Source: Sediminitomix flava
GTDB taxonomy: Bacteria > Bacteroidota > Bacteroidia > Cytophagales > Flammeovirgaceae
Length of the DNA stretch: 64,000 bases
Direction: 5' to 3'
Assembly: GCF_003149185.1 (NCBI RefSeq)
Contig: NZ_QGDO01000002.1
Span: forward strand, 806,001-870,000
The notes below the pieces were generated by a model. The model did not search any database. It was not told where the DNA came from and saw only the letters and a list, made by a program, of their open reading frames with translations. Below, piece by piece: positions 29,661 through 38,007 of the stretch (position 1 is its first letter; every line of letters starts with the position of its first letter). The position numbers were made by a program, and so were the translations under genes.

Positions 29661-30383
29661 ATGATCTATCTTATCGTTTTCATTAGTCTACTTTTTTTAG
29701 GAATAGGTTCACTTATAAATGAATCTAATGCGAAATACCTTCTTTCAGGATATAATACAATGTCTGAAGAAGAACGTAAAAACTTTGATTTAAAAGCCTT
29801 CCTTCCTTTCTTCAAAGGCTTTCATCATTTCCTCGGTATTTCATTTTTAGCCTTGAGTATTGGACTATACTTTATTAGTGAAGAAGCACTTGGTTTATTC
29901 TTGGCTGTATATCCTATACTTTGCTACATTTATTTCATACTCAAGAGTCATCAAAAGTTCTCGAACTCACTCAAAACGCCTTGGTATCAGATCAGTATTG
30001 TTGTACTCGTCATCACACTAGCTACTGTCACTACTTTGTTCGCTTTCGGTCTGAAAGAAGATCATATTGTCATAAAGCCTAATCAAATTATTGTTGAAGG
30101 TTTTTATGGTGAAGAACTACAAAATGATGAAATCGCTTCTATTTCTCTGATTGACGACTTACCCAATATCACACTACGTGCAAATGGCTTTTCCATTGGA
30201 GAAATTGACAAAGGTTATTATAAGACGGAAGATGGAGAAAAAGTAAAACTAGTGATTAATAAAGTAAGGAAGCCTATTTTGTTGATCACAAAGACAAACG
30301 GGGAAAAAATCTATTTTTCAGCGAAAACAGATAATAATCAGACAGTTTTGAGAAAAATTAAAAAGCTTTCGACAAAGTTCTGA
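29661..30383 (+). CDS. DUF3784 membrane protein
   Basis: 240 residues. Three TM helices are visible (residues 1-20, 56-76, 112-134) plus a short hydrophobic stretch at 78-95. The N-terminal pattern of a TM, then SGYNTMSEEERKNFD, then a second TM is that of DUF3784. The C-terminal half (about 140-240) is a soluble beta-rich domain resembling a PH-like fold (IKPNQIIVEGFYGEEL, SISLIDDLPNITLRANGFSI). The function is unknown. It starts the plus-strand run leading into the photolyase-like cluster and may be co-transcribed with it, as only 65 bases separate it from the next gene. Confidence 0.8.
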   Translation: MIYLIVFISLLFLGIGSLINESNAKYLLSGYNTMSEEERKNFDLKAFLPFFKGFHHFLGISFLALSIGLYFISEEALGLFLAVYPILCYIYFILKSHQKFSNSLKTPWYQISIVVLVITLATVTTLFAFGLKEDHIVIKPNQIIVEGFYGEELQNDEIASISLIDDLPNITLRANGFSIGEIDKGYYKTEDGEKVKLVINKVRKPILLITKTNGEKIYFSAKTDNNQTVLRKIKKLSTKF

Positions 30384-30448
30384 ACATTTTGAAAAACTCA
30401 TTGTTTAAGGATTAAGAATTTTAGTTAAACAAAATAAATCCCAAAAGC

Positions 30449-30622
30449 ATGTTCGGTCTATTCAAGAAAAAATCAAAAGCGGAGATACTCCAAAAGAAAT
30501 ACGAAAAGTTACTGAAAGAGTCACATGATCTATCCAAAAGTAACCGCATGAAGGGAGACCAAAAGTATGCGGAAGCAATGGAAGTACTTAAAGAAATTGA
30601 AGCATTACCAACTCAAAACTAA
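30449..30622 (+). CDS. Lacal_2735-type small protein
   Basis: A 57-residue protein: MFGLFKKKSKAEILQKKYEK at the start, then KESHDLSKSNRMKGDQKYAE and LKEIEALPTQN at the end. The composition (basic MFGLFKKK head, then two amphipathic helices) matches the small family called Lacal_2735 in Bacteroidota. The function is unknown. It ends eight bases before the SRPBCC gene and so belongs to the same operon. Confidence 0.8.
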   Translation: MFGLFKKKSKAEILQKKYEKLLKESHDLSKSNRMKGDQKYAEAMEVLKEIEALPTQN

Positions 30623-30630
30623 CTTTTCTC

Positions 30631-31116
30631 ATGGCTTTCTATCAATTCTACAGAGAACAAAAAGTTAACGCAAGCATTGAACAGGTTTGGGATTTCATTT
30701 CCTCCCCAAGAAATCTCAAGGAAATCACGCCCGACTACATGGGCTTTGATATCACCTCAAAAATGCTCCGTGAAAAAATGTACCCAGGAATGATCATCAG
30801 TTATAAAGTCAGTCCTCTTTTGGGTATTAAAACGGATTGGGTAACTGAGATCACTCATGTCAAAGACTTTGAATTCTTTGTTGACGAACAACGTGTTGGC
30901 CCTTACAGCATGTGGCATCATCAGCATCATATAGAACCAATTGATGGTGGCGTTTTGATGAAAGACATTGTTACTTATCAACCACCTATGGGATTTCTTG
31001 GTGCTATTGCCAACTCATTATTTATTGAGAGTAAACTCAATGAAATCTTTGCTTACCGATGGATAGCCGTTGAAAAACGCTTTGGTAAGTTCAATGAAAT
31101 CCCAGTTCAAAAGTAA
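30631..31116 (+). CDS. SRPBCC-family protein (cell division inhibitor SULA-like)
   Basis: 161 residues of an SRPBCC/START-like ligand-binding fold: NASIEQVWDFISSPRNLKEI, TPDYMGFDI and WHHQHHIEPIDGGVLMKDIV. No signal peptide, so probably cytosolic. The ligand is unknown. Proteins of this type often sit next to cryptochrome/photolyase genes in Bacteroidota and gamma-proteobacteria. It starts eight bases after the preceding small gene and ends 12 bases before the TIGR03643 gene. Confidence 0.85.
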   Translation: MAFYQFYREQKVNASIEQVWDFISSPRNLKEITPDYMGFDITSKMLREKMYPGMIISYKVSPLLGIKTDWVTEITHVKDFEFFVDEQRVGPYSMWHHQHHIEPIDGGVLMKDIVTYQPPMGFLGAIANSLFIESKLNEIFAYRWIAVEKRFGKFNEIPVQK

Positions 31117-31128
31117 TTTACGTTTCGT

Positions 31129-31416
31129 ATGTCAAAGTTTACATCTCTGAGTGAGAGAGATTCTGACAGGATAATTCAGATGGCTTGGGAAGACCGAACT
31201 CCCTTTGAAGCTATCGACTATCAATTCAACCTATCCGAAAGCGATGTGATTAAGTTCATGAGAGCTAATTTGAAAGCAAGTAGTTTTAGGTTGTGGCGCA
31301 AAAGAGTTGGAGAAGGTAAAAGTCAAAAACACTCGAAAAAACGTAATCCCGAAATTAAAAGGTTTAAATGCAATAGACAACGCATCATTAGCTGTAACAA
31401 GATTTCTAAACGATAA
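31129..31416 (+). CDS. TIGR03643-family protein
   Basis: 95 residues: SERDSDRIIQMAWEDRTPFE, AIDYQFNLSESDVIKFMR and SSFRLWRKRVGEGKSQKHSK, which is the family pattern. The N-terminal half looks like a helix-turn-helix (residues 10-45) and the C-terminal half is strongly basic, so nucleic-acid binding is plausible but unproven. The stop codon directly abuts the ATG of the photolyase-like gene. Confidence 0.85.
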   Translation: MSKFTSLSERDSDRIIQMAWEDRTPFEAIDYQFNLSESDVIKFMRANLKASSFRLWRKRVGEGKSQKHSKKRNPEIKRFKCNRQRIISCNKISKR

Positions 31417-32517
31417 ATGTTCTCTACAGATTACCAAAATATTGCCCAAAAAGTAAAGACACTTGATCCTGTAGGCTATTCTAGTACCAGAAACTATGTT
31501 GATGGAAATGTAAGTTATTTGTCACCATACATTTCTAGAGGAGTCATATCTACAAAACAAGTTTTGCAAAGCTTGATCGATAGAGGCTACAATCTCTATC
31601 ATCAAGAGAAGTTTATCCAAGAATTGGCTTGGAGAGACTATTGGCAACAAATATGGGTAGCCAAAGGAGATCAAATAAATACCGATCTTAAACAGCAACA
31701 AGAAAAAGTAGCTCATCATGATATCCCCACCTCCTTGATGAAAGCTACGACAGGCATTGCGGCAGTAGATCATGCAATCATTAAATTCTATGACACCGGA
31801 TACATTCACAATCATATACGTATGTACATTGCCGCAATTGCTTGTAACATTGGACAGAGTCATTGGTTTGCGCCTGCACAGTGGATGTATTACAACTTAT
31901 TAGATGCAGATTGGGCGAGCAATGCCCTTAGTTGGCAATGGGTTGCTGGAGCTAACAGCGGAAAGAAATATTATGCAGAACAGGCAAATATCAACAAGTT
32001 TTGTTACACCGAACAACATGGCACATACTTGGATATGCCCAAAGAGGATTTGCATGATGTTGATATTCCGAATGAATTAATAGATACAAGTACTTTTAAA
32101 TTTGAAACACCTTTACCCGAAAAACAACAAATTGAGGTAGACTCTGAGTTACCAACTTATATCTATAATTTCTATAACCTTGATCCACTATGGCATCAAG
32201 AAGAGAAAGCTAACAGAATACTGCTATTGGAGCCTAGCCTTTTCGAACAGTATCCTGTTTCACAAAAAAGCATTGATTTCATACTTTCACTATCCGATAA
32301 CATTGAGGGTATTCAAGTCTATATAGGTGAATTCACTGAAATGAAACAAGAATATAAGTTGAATGATATAGTCTATAAAGAACACCCACTCAACCAACAC
32401 TACAAAGGAACAGAAGAGCCTAGAGATTGGATGTTTAGTCCTAAAGGTTACTTCCCATCATTCTTCGCTTATTGGAAGAAATGTCGAAAAGAATTGAAAC
32501 AACTCGCTGAAGCTTAA
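31417..32517 (+). CDS. Photolyase/cryptochrome-like FAD-binding protein without an N-terminal antenna domain
   Basis: 366 residues. The FAD-binding helical domain of the photolyase/cryptochrome family begins almost at residue 1: SYLSPYISRGVIS, FIQELAWRDYWQQIW, VDHAIIKFYDTGYIHNHIRM, and LLDADWASNALSWQWVAGAN. The usual N-terminal alpha/beta antenna domain is missing. Instead residues from about 250 to 366 form a second part with ANRILLLEPSLFEQYPVS and IEGIQVYIGEFTEMK, compatible with a Rossmann-like fold placed after the FAD domain. DNA-repair activity or photoreceptor role cannot be decided. It is the core of a tight operon with TIGR03643, flavin reductase and DUF2256 genes. Confidence 0.85.
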   Translation: MFSTDYQNIAQKVKTLDPVGYSSTRNYVDGNVSYLSPYISRGVISTKQVLQSLIDRGYNLYHQEKFIQELAWRDYWQQIWVAKGDQINTDLKQQQEKVAHHDIPTSLMKATTGIAAVDHAIIKFYDTGYIHNHIRMYIAAIACNIGQSHWFAPAQWMYYNLLDADWASNALSWQWVAGANSGKKYYAEQANINKFCYTEQHGTYLDMPKEDLHDVDIPNELIDTSTFKFETPLPEKQQIEVDSELPTYIYNFYNLDPLWHQEEKANRILLLEPSLFEQYPVSQKSIDFILSLSDNIEGIQVYIGEFTEMKQEYKLNDIVYKEHPLNQHYKGTEEPRDWMFSPKGYFPSFFAYWKKCRKELKQLAEA

Positions 32518-32531
32518 CCAAAATTTTTACG

Positions 32532-33170
32532 ATGCATTTAACCAAAGAAGACATAGAAAACGAAGGACGTGTTAAGCGACTGAACCTTATCAATTCGATA
32601 ACAGGAGTAAAACCTGCCAACCTAATCGGTACTTACTCGGAAAACGATGGTTCAAATCTGGCCATCTTCAGCTCAGTAGTTCACCTAGGAAGTCATCCTG
32701 CATTACTCGGCTTTATTCTCAGACCACAACATGAAGTGTGTCGTCATACCTACGAGAATATTCTAGAAACGGGGGTATTTACGATCAATAGAGTCCATCA
32801 AGAATTTATCGATAAGGCACATTACACTTCTGCTAAGTTTGAAAGAGAATTATCAGAATTTGAAGAATGCCAACTCACAGAAGAATATATAGAAGGTTTT
32901 CAAGCTCCTTTTGTCAAAGAAAGTCAGGTGAAATTAGGTATGCGTTACCTAGAAACTATTCCGATTCCAATCAATGATACGATGATGGTCATCGGACAGA
33001 TTGAACACTTGATTGTACCAGACCATGCTGTAGATGAAAAAGGACTTATAGACCTAAGTAGTACTGAAGATGTAGGTATAGGAGGACTAAATGCTTATTA
33101 CGCATTGGAGAAAGTCGGTCAATTTCCTTACGCTCGACCTCACGAAGTGCCCGAATTCAAAAAGGTATAA
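32532..33170 (+). CDS. Flavin reductase-like FMN-binding protein
   Basis: 212 residues of the flavin reductase-like/FMN-binding split barrel: GVKPANLIGTYSENDGSNLA at residues 26-45, FSSVVHLGSHPALLGFILRP and FTINRVHQEFIDKAHYTSA. Such proteins bind FMN and reduce or transfer electrons to flavin; a natural role here would be supplying reduced flavin to the adjacent FAD protein, which is inference. It starts 14 bases after the photolyase-like gene and ends three bases before the DUF2256 gene. Confidence 0.85.
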   Translation: MHLTKEDIENEGRVKRLNLINSITGVKPANLIGTYSENDGSNLAIFSSVVHLGSHPALLGFILRPQHEVCRHTYENILETGVFTINRVHQEFIDKAHYTSAKFERELSEFEECQLTEEYIEGFQAPFVKESQVKLGMRYLETIPIPINDTMMVIGQIEHLIVPDHAVDEKGLIDLSSTEDVGIGGLNAYYALEKVGQFPYARPHEVPEFKKV

Positions 33171-33173
33171 ACA

Positions 33174-33365
33174 ATGAAAAAGCAACACCTTCCCACCAAG
33201 ATTTGTCCCGTATGTAACCGAAGTTTTACATGGCGCAAGAAATGGGCAAAAGATTGGGATGAAGTAAAATATTGCAGTGAAAGGTGTAAAAGAAATAAAA
33301 ACAAGAGAGATAATTCAAACGCTACAAACACACATCATGTACTTAGAACAGATCTAGCTGTTTAA
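33174..33365 (+). CDS. DUF2256 zinc-ribbon protein
   Basis: 63 residues: [20 protein letters not shown], then [12 protein letters not shown]. The CPVC and CSERC pairs form a treble-clef or zinc-ribbon unit, the DUF2256 hallmark. The C-terminal 20 residues are variable. It is the last gene of the photolyase-like operon, followed by a terminator. Confidence 0.9.
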   Translation: MKKQHLPTKICPVCNRSFTWRKKWAKDWDEVKYCSERCKRNKNKRDNSNATNTHHVLRTDLAV

Positions 33366-33373
33366 TTTTTAGA

Positions 33374-33400
33374 GAGGAGCAACCTGTTAGGTTGTTTCTC
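33374..33400 (+). terminator. Terminator of the photolyase-like operon
   Basis: An 11-bp stem with two G-T pairs (33374-33384 with 33390-33400) followed by TTTTGTTTT, eight bases after the DUF2256 stop. Confidence 0.85.
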
Positions 33401-33498
33401 TTTTGTTTTATAGACACCTTACAGTCTAGTTTACAAAATCCTTTTGTTAGTTATTTTTATAATTACATTTCAATACCCTAAACTATTTTTTCTTCTCC

Positions 33499-34080
33499 AT
33501 GGAAAATCTCAAATCGTATTTATCTACTATATCTCCTATCTCTGAAGAAACATGGACTGCCGTATCTCAGCTCTTCACTTTTGAGCAACTCAATGAAAAA
33601 GAATTCTTTATTGAAGAAAACAAGTATGCTGAAAAAATAGCATTTCTTGAAGAAGGCTGTGTTCGTGCATTTTTCACAAATAACGAAGCCAAAGAATATA
33701 ACAAGCAATTCTTTGTCGCTCCGAGTCTGATCGGGGCTTACACCTCTCTTCTGACCAAAACACCTAATCTAATTCCTCAACAAGCACTCACTGAGTGTAA
33801 AATATGGATAGCTGACTTCAATGAACTTGAAAAAATGTATGAACTATATCATGACCTAGAACGCTTAGGAAGAAAAATAGCTGAATTCTACTTTCTTGAG
33901 AAAGAGAAAAAAGAGCTAGAAATGGCACTTCAAAATGCAACCGAACGCTATCTGAAATTCAGAAAACAATTTCCAAACCTAGAACAAGTCATCCCTCAAT
34001 ATCACATTGCTTCTTACCTAGGAATTTCAGCTACTCAACTCAGTAGGCTTCGCAAAAACTTACATACGGTCAACTACTAA
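33499..34080 (+). CDS. Crp/Fnr-family transcriptional regulator
   Basis: 193 residues with an N-terminal cyclic-nucleotide-binding-like beta barrel (about 20-110: FFIEENKYAEKIAFLEEGCV) and a C-terminal helix-turn-helix (PQYHIASYLGISATQLSRLR). The phosphate-binding cassette of true cAMP receptors (RxxxAxxxxG) is not recognisable, so the effector is probably not cAMP. Many Bacteroidota carry such proteins next to the gene they control; here the next gene is a secreted SMP-30-like lipoprotein 70 bases downstream, and the photolyase-like operon lies upstream. Confidence 0.85.
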   Translation: MENLKSYLSTISPISEETWTAVSQLFTFEQLNEKEFFIEENKYAEKIAFLEEGCVRAFFTNNEAKEYNKQFFVAPSLIGAYTSLLTKTPNLIPQQALTECKIWIADFNELEKMYELYHDLERLGRKIAEFYFLEKEKKELEMALQNATERYLKFRKQFPNLEQVIPQYHIASYLGISATQLSRLRKNLHTVNY

Positions 34081-34150
34081 AGTCTTTACATAGGTAAACG
34101 AGACTTCCTTTATTTACTCCGAGATTTGTCAAAAACAAAATTCGATTCAA

Positions 34151-35257
34151 ATGACAAATCTTAAAAGACACAGCTATTACTTTTTGCTTTTGCTTTTTTT
34201 CACCTCTTGCTCCTTAGAACCTTCAGCATGGAATCCTCCGAAAAAGCCAAAATTCGAAAATGAGTTAAGCACAAATCAACAATTGCTTTCTGCTCAAAAA
34301 ATAGCATTAAAAACTTGGGTAGGGCCAGAAGATATCATTTTTGATGATCTCGGAAATTTATATTGTGGAGTACATAAAGGAGTAAATGATTTTAGTGATG
34401 GAAAAATATTGAAAATTTCTCCGACAGGAACAGTTGAAATTTTTTACGACGCAGGCTCTTGGGTAGCTGGTTTACATTTCGATAAAGCCAATAATTTGAT
34501 TGCATTAAGCCACAAAGAAGGTTTAATCTGTATCAGTCCAAATAAAGAGGTAACGGTATTAGCCAAAAAAAATGAAAAACAATTGCCATTTCTAATTCCA
34601 AATGGATTAGATATCGCTTCTGACGGTATGATTTACTTTTCGAATACTTCTAGTAGCTCTCCATACACTGTCAAATATGGCCGGAAATTGATCATGGAAC
34701 TGAAAGCCGAAGGAGGACTTTACCAATACAACCCTTACACCAAGAAAGTAAGAACACTAATCAATGGTACTTATTTTGGGAATGGTGTTGTCCTTTCAAA
34801 AAACGAAGACTTCCTTTTAATGACCGAAACCAGTAAATACCGAATTATCAGATATTGGCTAAAAGGTGAGAAACAAGGGACGTCAGAAGTATTTATGGAT
34901 AACCTCCCTGGTTTTCCAAACGGAATCTCTATTCGGGAAGATGGTAGTTTTTGGTTAGGTTTTTCTACTTGTCGAAATGATGCGCTTGATAATGTACATG
35001 CTAAAACAGGGTTTAAAAAGCTGATTTACGGACTTCCAGAAGTTCTTCAACCCAAGCAACAGGCTTTTGGAATGATCTTAAACATCAGTTCAGAAGGTGA
35101 AATTCTGAATGCTCTTTTTGACCTAGAAGGCAACGTAATTCCTGAAGCAGGAGCGGTAAAAGAGTTTGACGGGCATCTTTATATTGGTGGAGATAACATT
35201 CCGTATATCGGGAAATACAAACTAGAAAGAACCTTTGTTTCTCATGCTAAACCTTAG
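34151..35257 (+). CDS. SMP-30/strictosidine-synthase-like lipoprotein
   Basis: 368 residues, with a lipoprotein signal (YYFLLLLFFTSC; Cys20 is the lipid site). The rest is a six-bladed beta-propeller: GPEDIIFDDLGNLYCG, FLIPNGLDIASDGMIYFSNT, TYFGNGVVLSKNEDFLLMTE and PNGISIREDGSFWLGFST are the repeating blades of the strictosidine-synthase/SMP-30 family. Such proteins hydrolyse lactones or esters, bind Ca2+, or have lost activity. It lies just after the Crp-like gene, probably under its control. Confidence 0.85.
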   Translation: MTNLKRHSYYFLLLLFFTSCSLEPSAWNPPKKPKFENELSTNQQLLSAQKIALKTWVGPEDIIFDDLGNLYCGVHKGVNDFSDGKILKISPTGTVEIFYDAGSWVAGLHFDKANNLIALSHKEGLICISPNKEVTVLAKKNEKQLPFLIPNGLDIASDGMIYFSNTSSSSPYTVKYGRKLIMELKAEGGLYQYNPYTKKVRTLINGTYFGNGVVLSKNEDFLLMTETSKYRIIRYWLKGEKQGTSEVFMDNLPGFPNGISIREDGSFWLGFSTCRNDALDNVHAKTGFKKLIYGLPEVLQPKQQAFGMILNISSEGEILNALFDLEGNVIPEAGAVKEFDGHLYIGGDNIPYIGKYKLERTFVSHAKP

Positions 35258-35327
35258 GATAATTTCATTCTAAAAATAAAGCACGAATCAAATCTAACAC
35301 TTAACTTGTTCGCTTAAACTTGCAAAA

Positions 35328-35717
35328 ATGAATAAGAAACAGATTTTTTTAGGCTTAGCACTCGGAGTTTTTCTTTTTGAAGTATTACTAGCAACAATAC
35401 TCAAAGACACTTTTCTCAGACCGACATTTGGAGATTACTTGGTTGTCATTCTAATGTATGCACTTCCTAGAGCTGTAATCAATATTAGGCCAATCGTTCT
35501 TGGAATTAGCGTCTTACTATTCGCCTACTTTATCGAATTTGGTCAATATATTGACATTTTAAATCGCTTAGGAATTCAAAAAAATACATTTACAAACCTC
35601 ACTCTTGGGCATTCTTTTGATTGGTACGATATCCTAGCTTATACCCTAGGTGTAATGACAGTTCTTATTTTTGATTTGGCAATCATCAGTAAAAAGCTTG
35701 AAGAAAAAGCGGTATAA
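35328..35717 (+). CDS. DUF2809 membrane protein
   Basis: 129 residues with four TM helices (roughly 5-24, 34-54, 56-74, 100-122) and the motif FIEFGQYIDILNRLGI, followed by HSFDWYDILAYTLGV. This arrangement is that of DUF2809, related to VanZ-like proteins. The function is unknown. It shares a bidirectional terminator with the WG-repeat gene on the other strand. Confidence 0.85.
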   Translation: MNKKQIFLGLALGVFLFEVLLATILKDTFLRPTFGDYLVVILMYALPRAVINIRPIVLGISVLLFAYFIEFGQYIDILNRLGIQKNTFTNLTLGHSFDWYDILAYTLGVMTVLIFDLAIISKKLEEKAV

Positions 35718-35749
35718 ATATTTACTTCACTCAAAGAAGTGTATTTGAA

Positions 35750-35785
35750 AAAATCCCATAGGCTACGCTACCTTTGGGATTTTTC
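35750..35785. terminator. Bidirectional terminator between DUF2809 and WG-repeat genes
   Basis: A 14-position stem with one mismatch (35750-35763 with 35772-35785), with A- and T-runs at its ends. It overlaps the stop codon of the minus-strand gene. Confidence 0.85.
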
Positions 35786-36397
35786 TCCTTCTATTATATT
35801 TCCTTTTTTATCAATTACAAACCACTCCTCGCTTTCTATCCTTAAATGGTCTTCTCCATCCAAATATTCTCTTGCTGTATAAGTAACTTCTGATTTCCCA
35901 TCATAAAAAGGCATTGCAAAATCAAACTGACATGGAATAACTAGCTGCCCATAAATATTAGCGAAACCCATTTTTCCATTTCTTGATACTCGAGTTAATC
36001 CTTCATTGAAATAATCGGGACCGATGTCATAGGTTACGATATCAAAAAGGGTATTCTCATCTTTATCAATGATAACCTGTCTTCCATACGTACTATCATT
36101 CGGGTGTTCCATCACATAAGCGAAATGCTTTAAAGTATCTGTTCCGAAATAAGCATATTTGCCAAAAGGAATAATCGTATCACCTTCTATGCTGATATAT
36201 GCTACACTTACACCATATCTGAGGTAATCTTCATTGGTAATAGCTATTAATGGCTCTGAAACTAACGTATCTGAAAGCTCTTTATCAAAGTATTGATAAT
36301 TAGTCACCTCCTTTGGGATATATTGCCTGCAAGAAAATATGGTTTGAAATAGTAAGACTTGCAGTAACATCAAAAAAATCACTTTCTTATTCATCAT
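35768..36397 (-). CDS. WG-repeat-like lipoprotein
   Basis: 209 residues with a lipoprotein signal (VIFLMLLQVLLFQTIFSC; Cys23) and C-terminal WG-type repeats: GLTRVSRNGKMGFANIYGQL-VIPCQFDFAMPF and EWFVIDKKGNIIEGE. WG repeats build beta-rich binding surfaces; function unknown. The start overlaps the stop of the preceding gene by four bases, so the two are translationally coupled. Confidence 0.75.
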   Translation of the reverse strand: MMNKKVIFLMLLQVLLFQTIFSCRQYIPKEVTNYQYFDKELSDTLVSEPLIAITNEDYLRYGVSVAYISIEGDTIIPFGKYAYFGTDTLKHFAYVMEHPNDSTYGRQVIIDKDENTLFDIVTYDIGPDYFNEGLTRVSRNGKMGFANIYGQLVIPCQFDFAMPFYDGKSEVTYTAREYLDGEDHLRIESEEWFVIDKKGNIIEGEKSQR

Positions 36398-36993
36398 TGA
36401 AGTAAGTCAGATAAAATACGCCCTCTTTTGTCTCTTCTTTCAACCTTATCGCCTTTAAGACATATAAAACATCGTTTCATAATATCATATTCTACAATTT
36501 CATCATATTCTGTAGGAATAATATTCTTTCCAAAAGCATTGCATACGCCTTCTTTACCGTCTTTCTCCACTACGATGTATCTATCAATTTTCTTAAAATC
36601 TAACTTAGAATAAATACATGGCATCAATGAAATATACTCTGTATCCAACAAACCATAATTATCATCCTTTTGGACTAAAACATATTCACGTTCTACAAAG
36701 TATATTTTCTTTAAATGTGAAAAGAAGGATTCAGCAAACTGCTTTCTTTTTTTCACATAAGGACGAATACCAAACTTCATAAGACTAAGAAATACAATTG
36801 CTAGTACGAAAAAAATTATGGTATTTCTCATTTCTGAAGGTGGGCTATCAATATCCATTGCCTTCAACCAAAAAGCAGCGAGTCCTAAAAAATTCAAACC
36901 GATAAGCATACTAAATATGCCAATCTTATTTTCTCTTGACGACTTCCTACAGTGTTTATCATGGTAGACACTTCCTTTTTCTACTTCCTCCAT
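36394..36993 (-). CDS. Membrane protein with WG-like repeats
   Basis: 199 residues with two TM helices (about 26-44 and 55-75) and a cytosolic or periplasmic C-terminal domain with WG-like units (DDNYGLLDTEYISLMPCIYS; KEGVCNAFGKNIIPTEYDEI). It pairs with the downstream WG-repeat lipoprotein through a four-base overlap, so the two proteins may act together in the envelope. No further function can be named. Confidence 0.7.
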   Translation of the reverse strand: MEEVEKGSVYHDKHCRKSSRENKIGIFSMLIGLNFLGLAAFWLKAMDIDSPPSEMRNTIIFFVLAIVFLSLMKFGIRPYVKKRKQFAESFFSHLKKIYFVEREYVLVQKDDNYGLLDTEYISLMPCIYSKLDFKKIDRYIVVEKDGKEGVCNAFGKNIIPTEYDEIVEYDIMKRCFICLKGDKVERRDKRGRILSDLLQ

Positions 36994-37017
36994 CTTATAT
37001 CTGATCTCTTACTTATT

Positions 37018-37929
37018 CTATTCTTTCTGATGAGAGGTAACTTTATTTTTCAAGCTTTCAACAATCAATTGAAAAGACAATTCCGCTTCTTTCATCACAG
37101 GTAATAACGGCCAAATGTGAGGCATATTTTCACCTGTAATTACTTTAACCTCTACTTCTGATTCTTTTAGCTTCTCAATAGTCAACTTTTGATCAGGATA
37201 AGTAATATCGTTTTCAGCAGCATAAATGGTTGTTAAAGGAAATCTATCAAATTCACCATATAACGGAGAAATTAAAGTATCTTTCAATTCTAGCTTACCT
37301 GCACACAGTTTCTTTGCACTAAGTACACCTTTTCTTGCCAACATCGGATCTCTAAATTCTACAGCTTCTATCTCTGAATTTGTCATAGATGCATCCATCA
37401 CTGGTGAAATAAGTATGATTTGCTTGGGAAGCTTTATTGTCTGCTTTATCAAACATTGCATTAAACTCACCACTAACGTTCCGCCTACAGAATCACCAAT
37501 CATAGAGATATTATGAGGTTCAAATTCCTCTAGTGCTTTCTGATAAATTAGATAAATATTCTCTGATATCGTCCCAATCTGATTTTCGGGTGCTTTAGGG
37601 TAATCACAAAGCCAGACTTTTTGAGCTGTTTGAGTTGCTATTTTCTTAACGGCATCCCAATGCAATTGCGTAGGTCCAGAAATAAATGCTCCACCATGAA
37701 TGGAAATCACAAGCTGATTTGAAGTTTTATTTAATCCTACTTCAGTTACTACAGAATCGGCTATTTCTATACTTCTTAACCTATTTCGTTTAAAAAATTG
37801 ACCTTTGGGTTTATGCTGATCTTCTTTCCTTACTTTAAAAACATCAATCGGGTCTTCACTAAAATTCTTTTTTATTCCTTTTAGTCTAATGATAAATAGT
37901 GTGAGATAGTAGCTTATGCTTTGTTTCAT
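37018..37929 (-). CDS. Alpha/beta hydrolase of the HSL/acetyl-esterase type
   Basis: 303 residues. The HSL-family oxyanion motif SIHGGAF (HGG at 78-80), the nucleophile elbow GDSVGG (Ser147), a likely acid in AAENDITYPDQ and the His in MPHIWPLLPV form a complete catalytic set. No signal peptide is obvious. The family hydrolyses short acyl esters; the substrate is unknown. It starts 24 bases before the WG-like membrane gene upstream of it on the map and may be co-transcribed with that pair. Confidence 0.85.
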   Translation of the reverse strand: MKQSISYYLTLFIIRLKGIKKNFSEDPIDVFKVRKEDQHKPKGQFFKRNRLRSIEIADSVVTEVGLNKTSNQLVISIHGGAFISGPTQLHWDAVKKIATQTAQKVWLCDYPKAPENQIGTISENIYLIYQKALEEFEPHNISMIGDSVGGTLVVSLMQCLIKQTIKLPKQIILISPVMDASMTNSEIEAVEFRDPMLARKGVLSAKKLCAGKLELKDTLISPLYGEFDRFPLTTIYAAENDITYPDQKLTIEKLKESEVEVKVITGENMPHIWPLLPVMKEAELSFQLIVESLKNKVTSHQKE

Positions 37930-38007
37930 TTTTGGTTTTCTAAGTATGAAAAAATTGAATCACCCACAATCCATTCCCACGATAAACCTCATTCTATTAG
38001 TTAATTT

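Noticed and set aside
34151-35257. Possible gluconolactonase with metabolic role
   Set aside because: Only the propeller fold and lipoprotein signal are supported; metal ligands could not be assigned, so a named enzyme is not justified.
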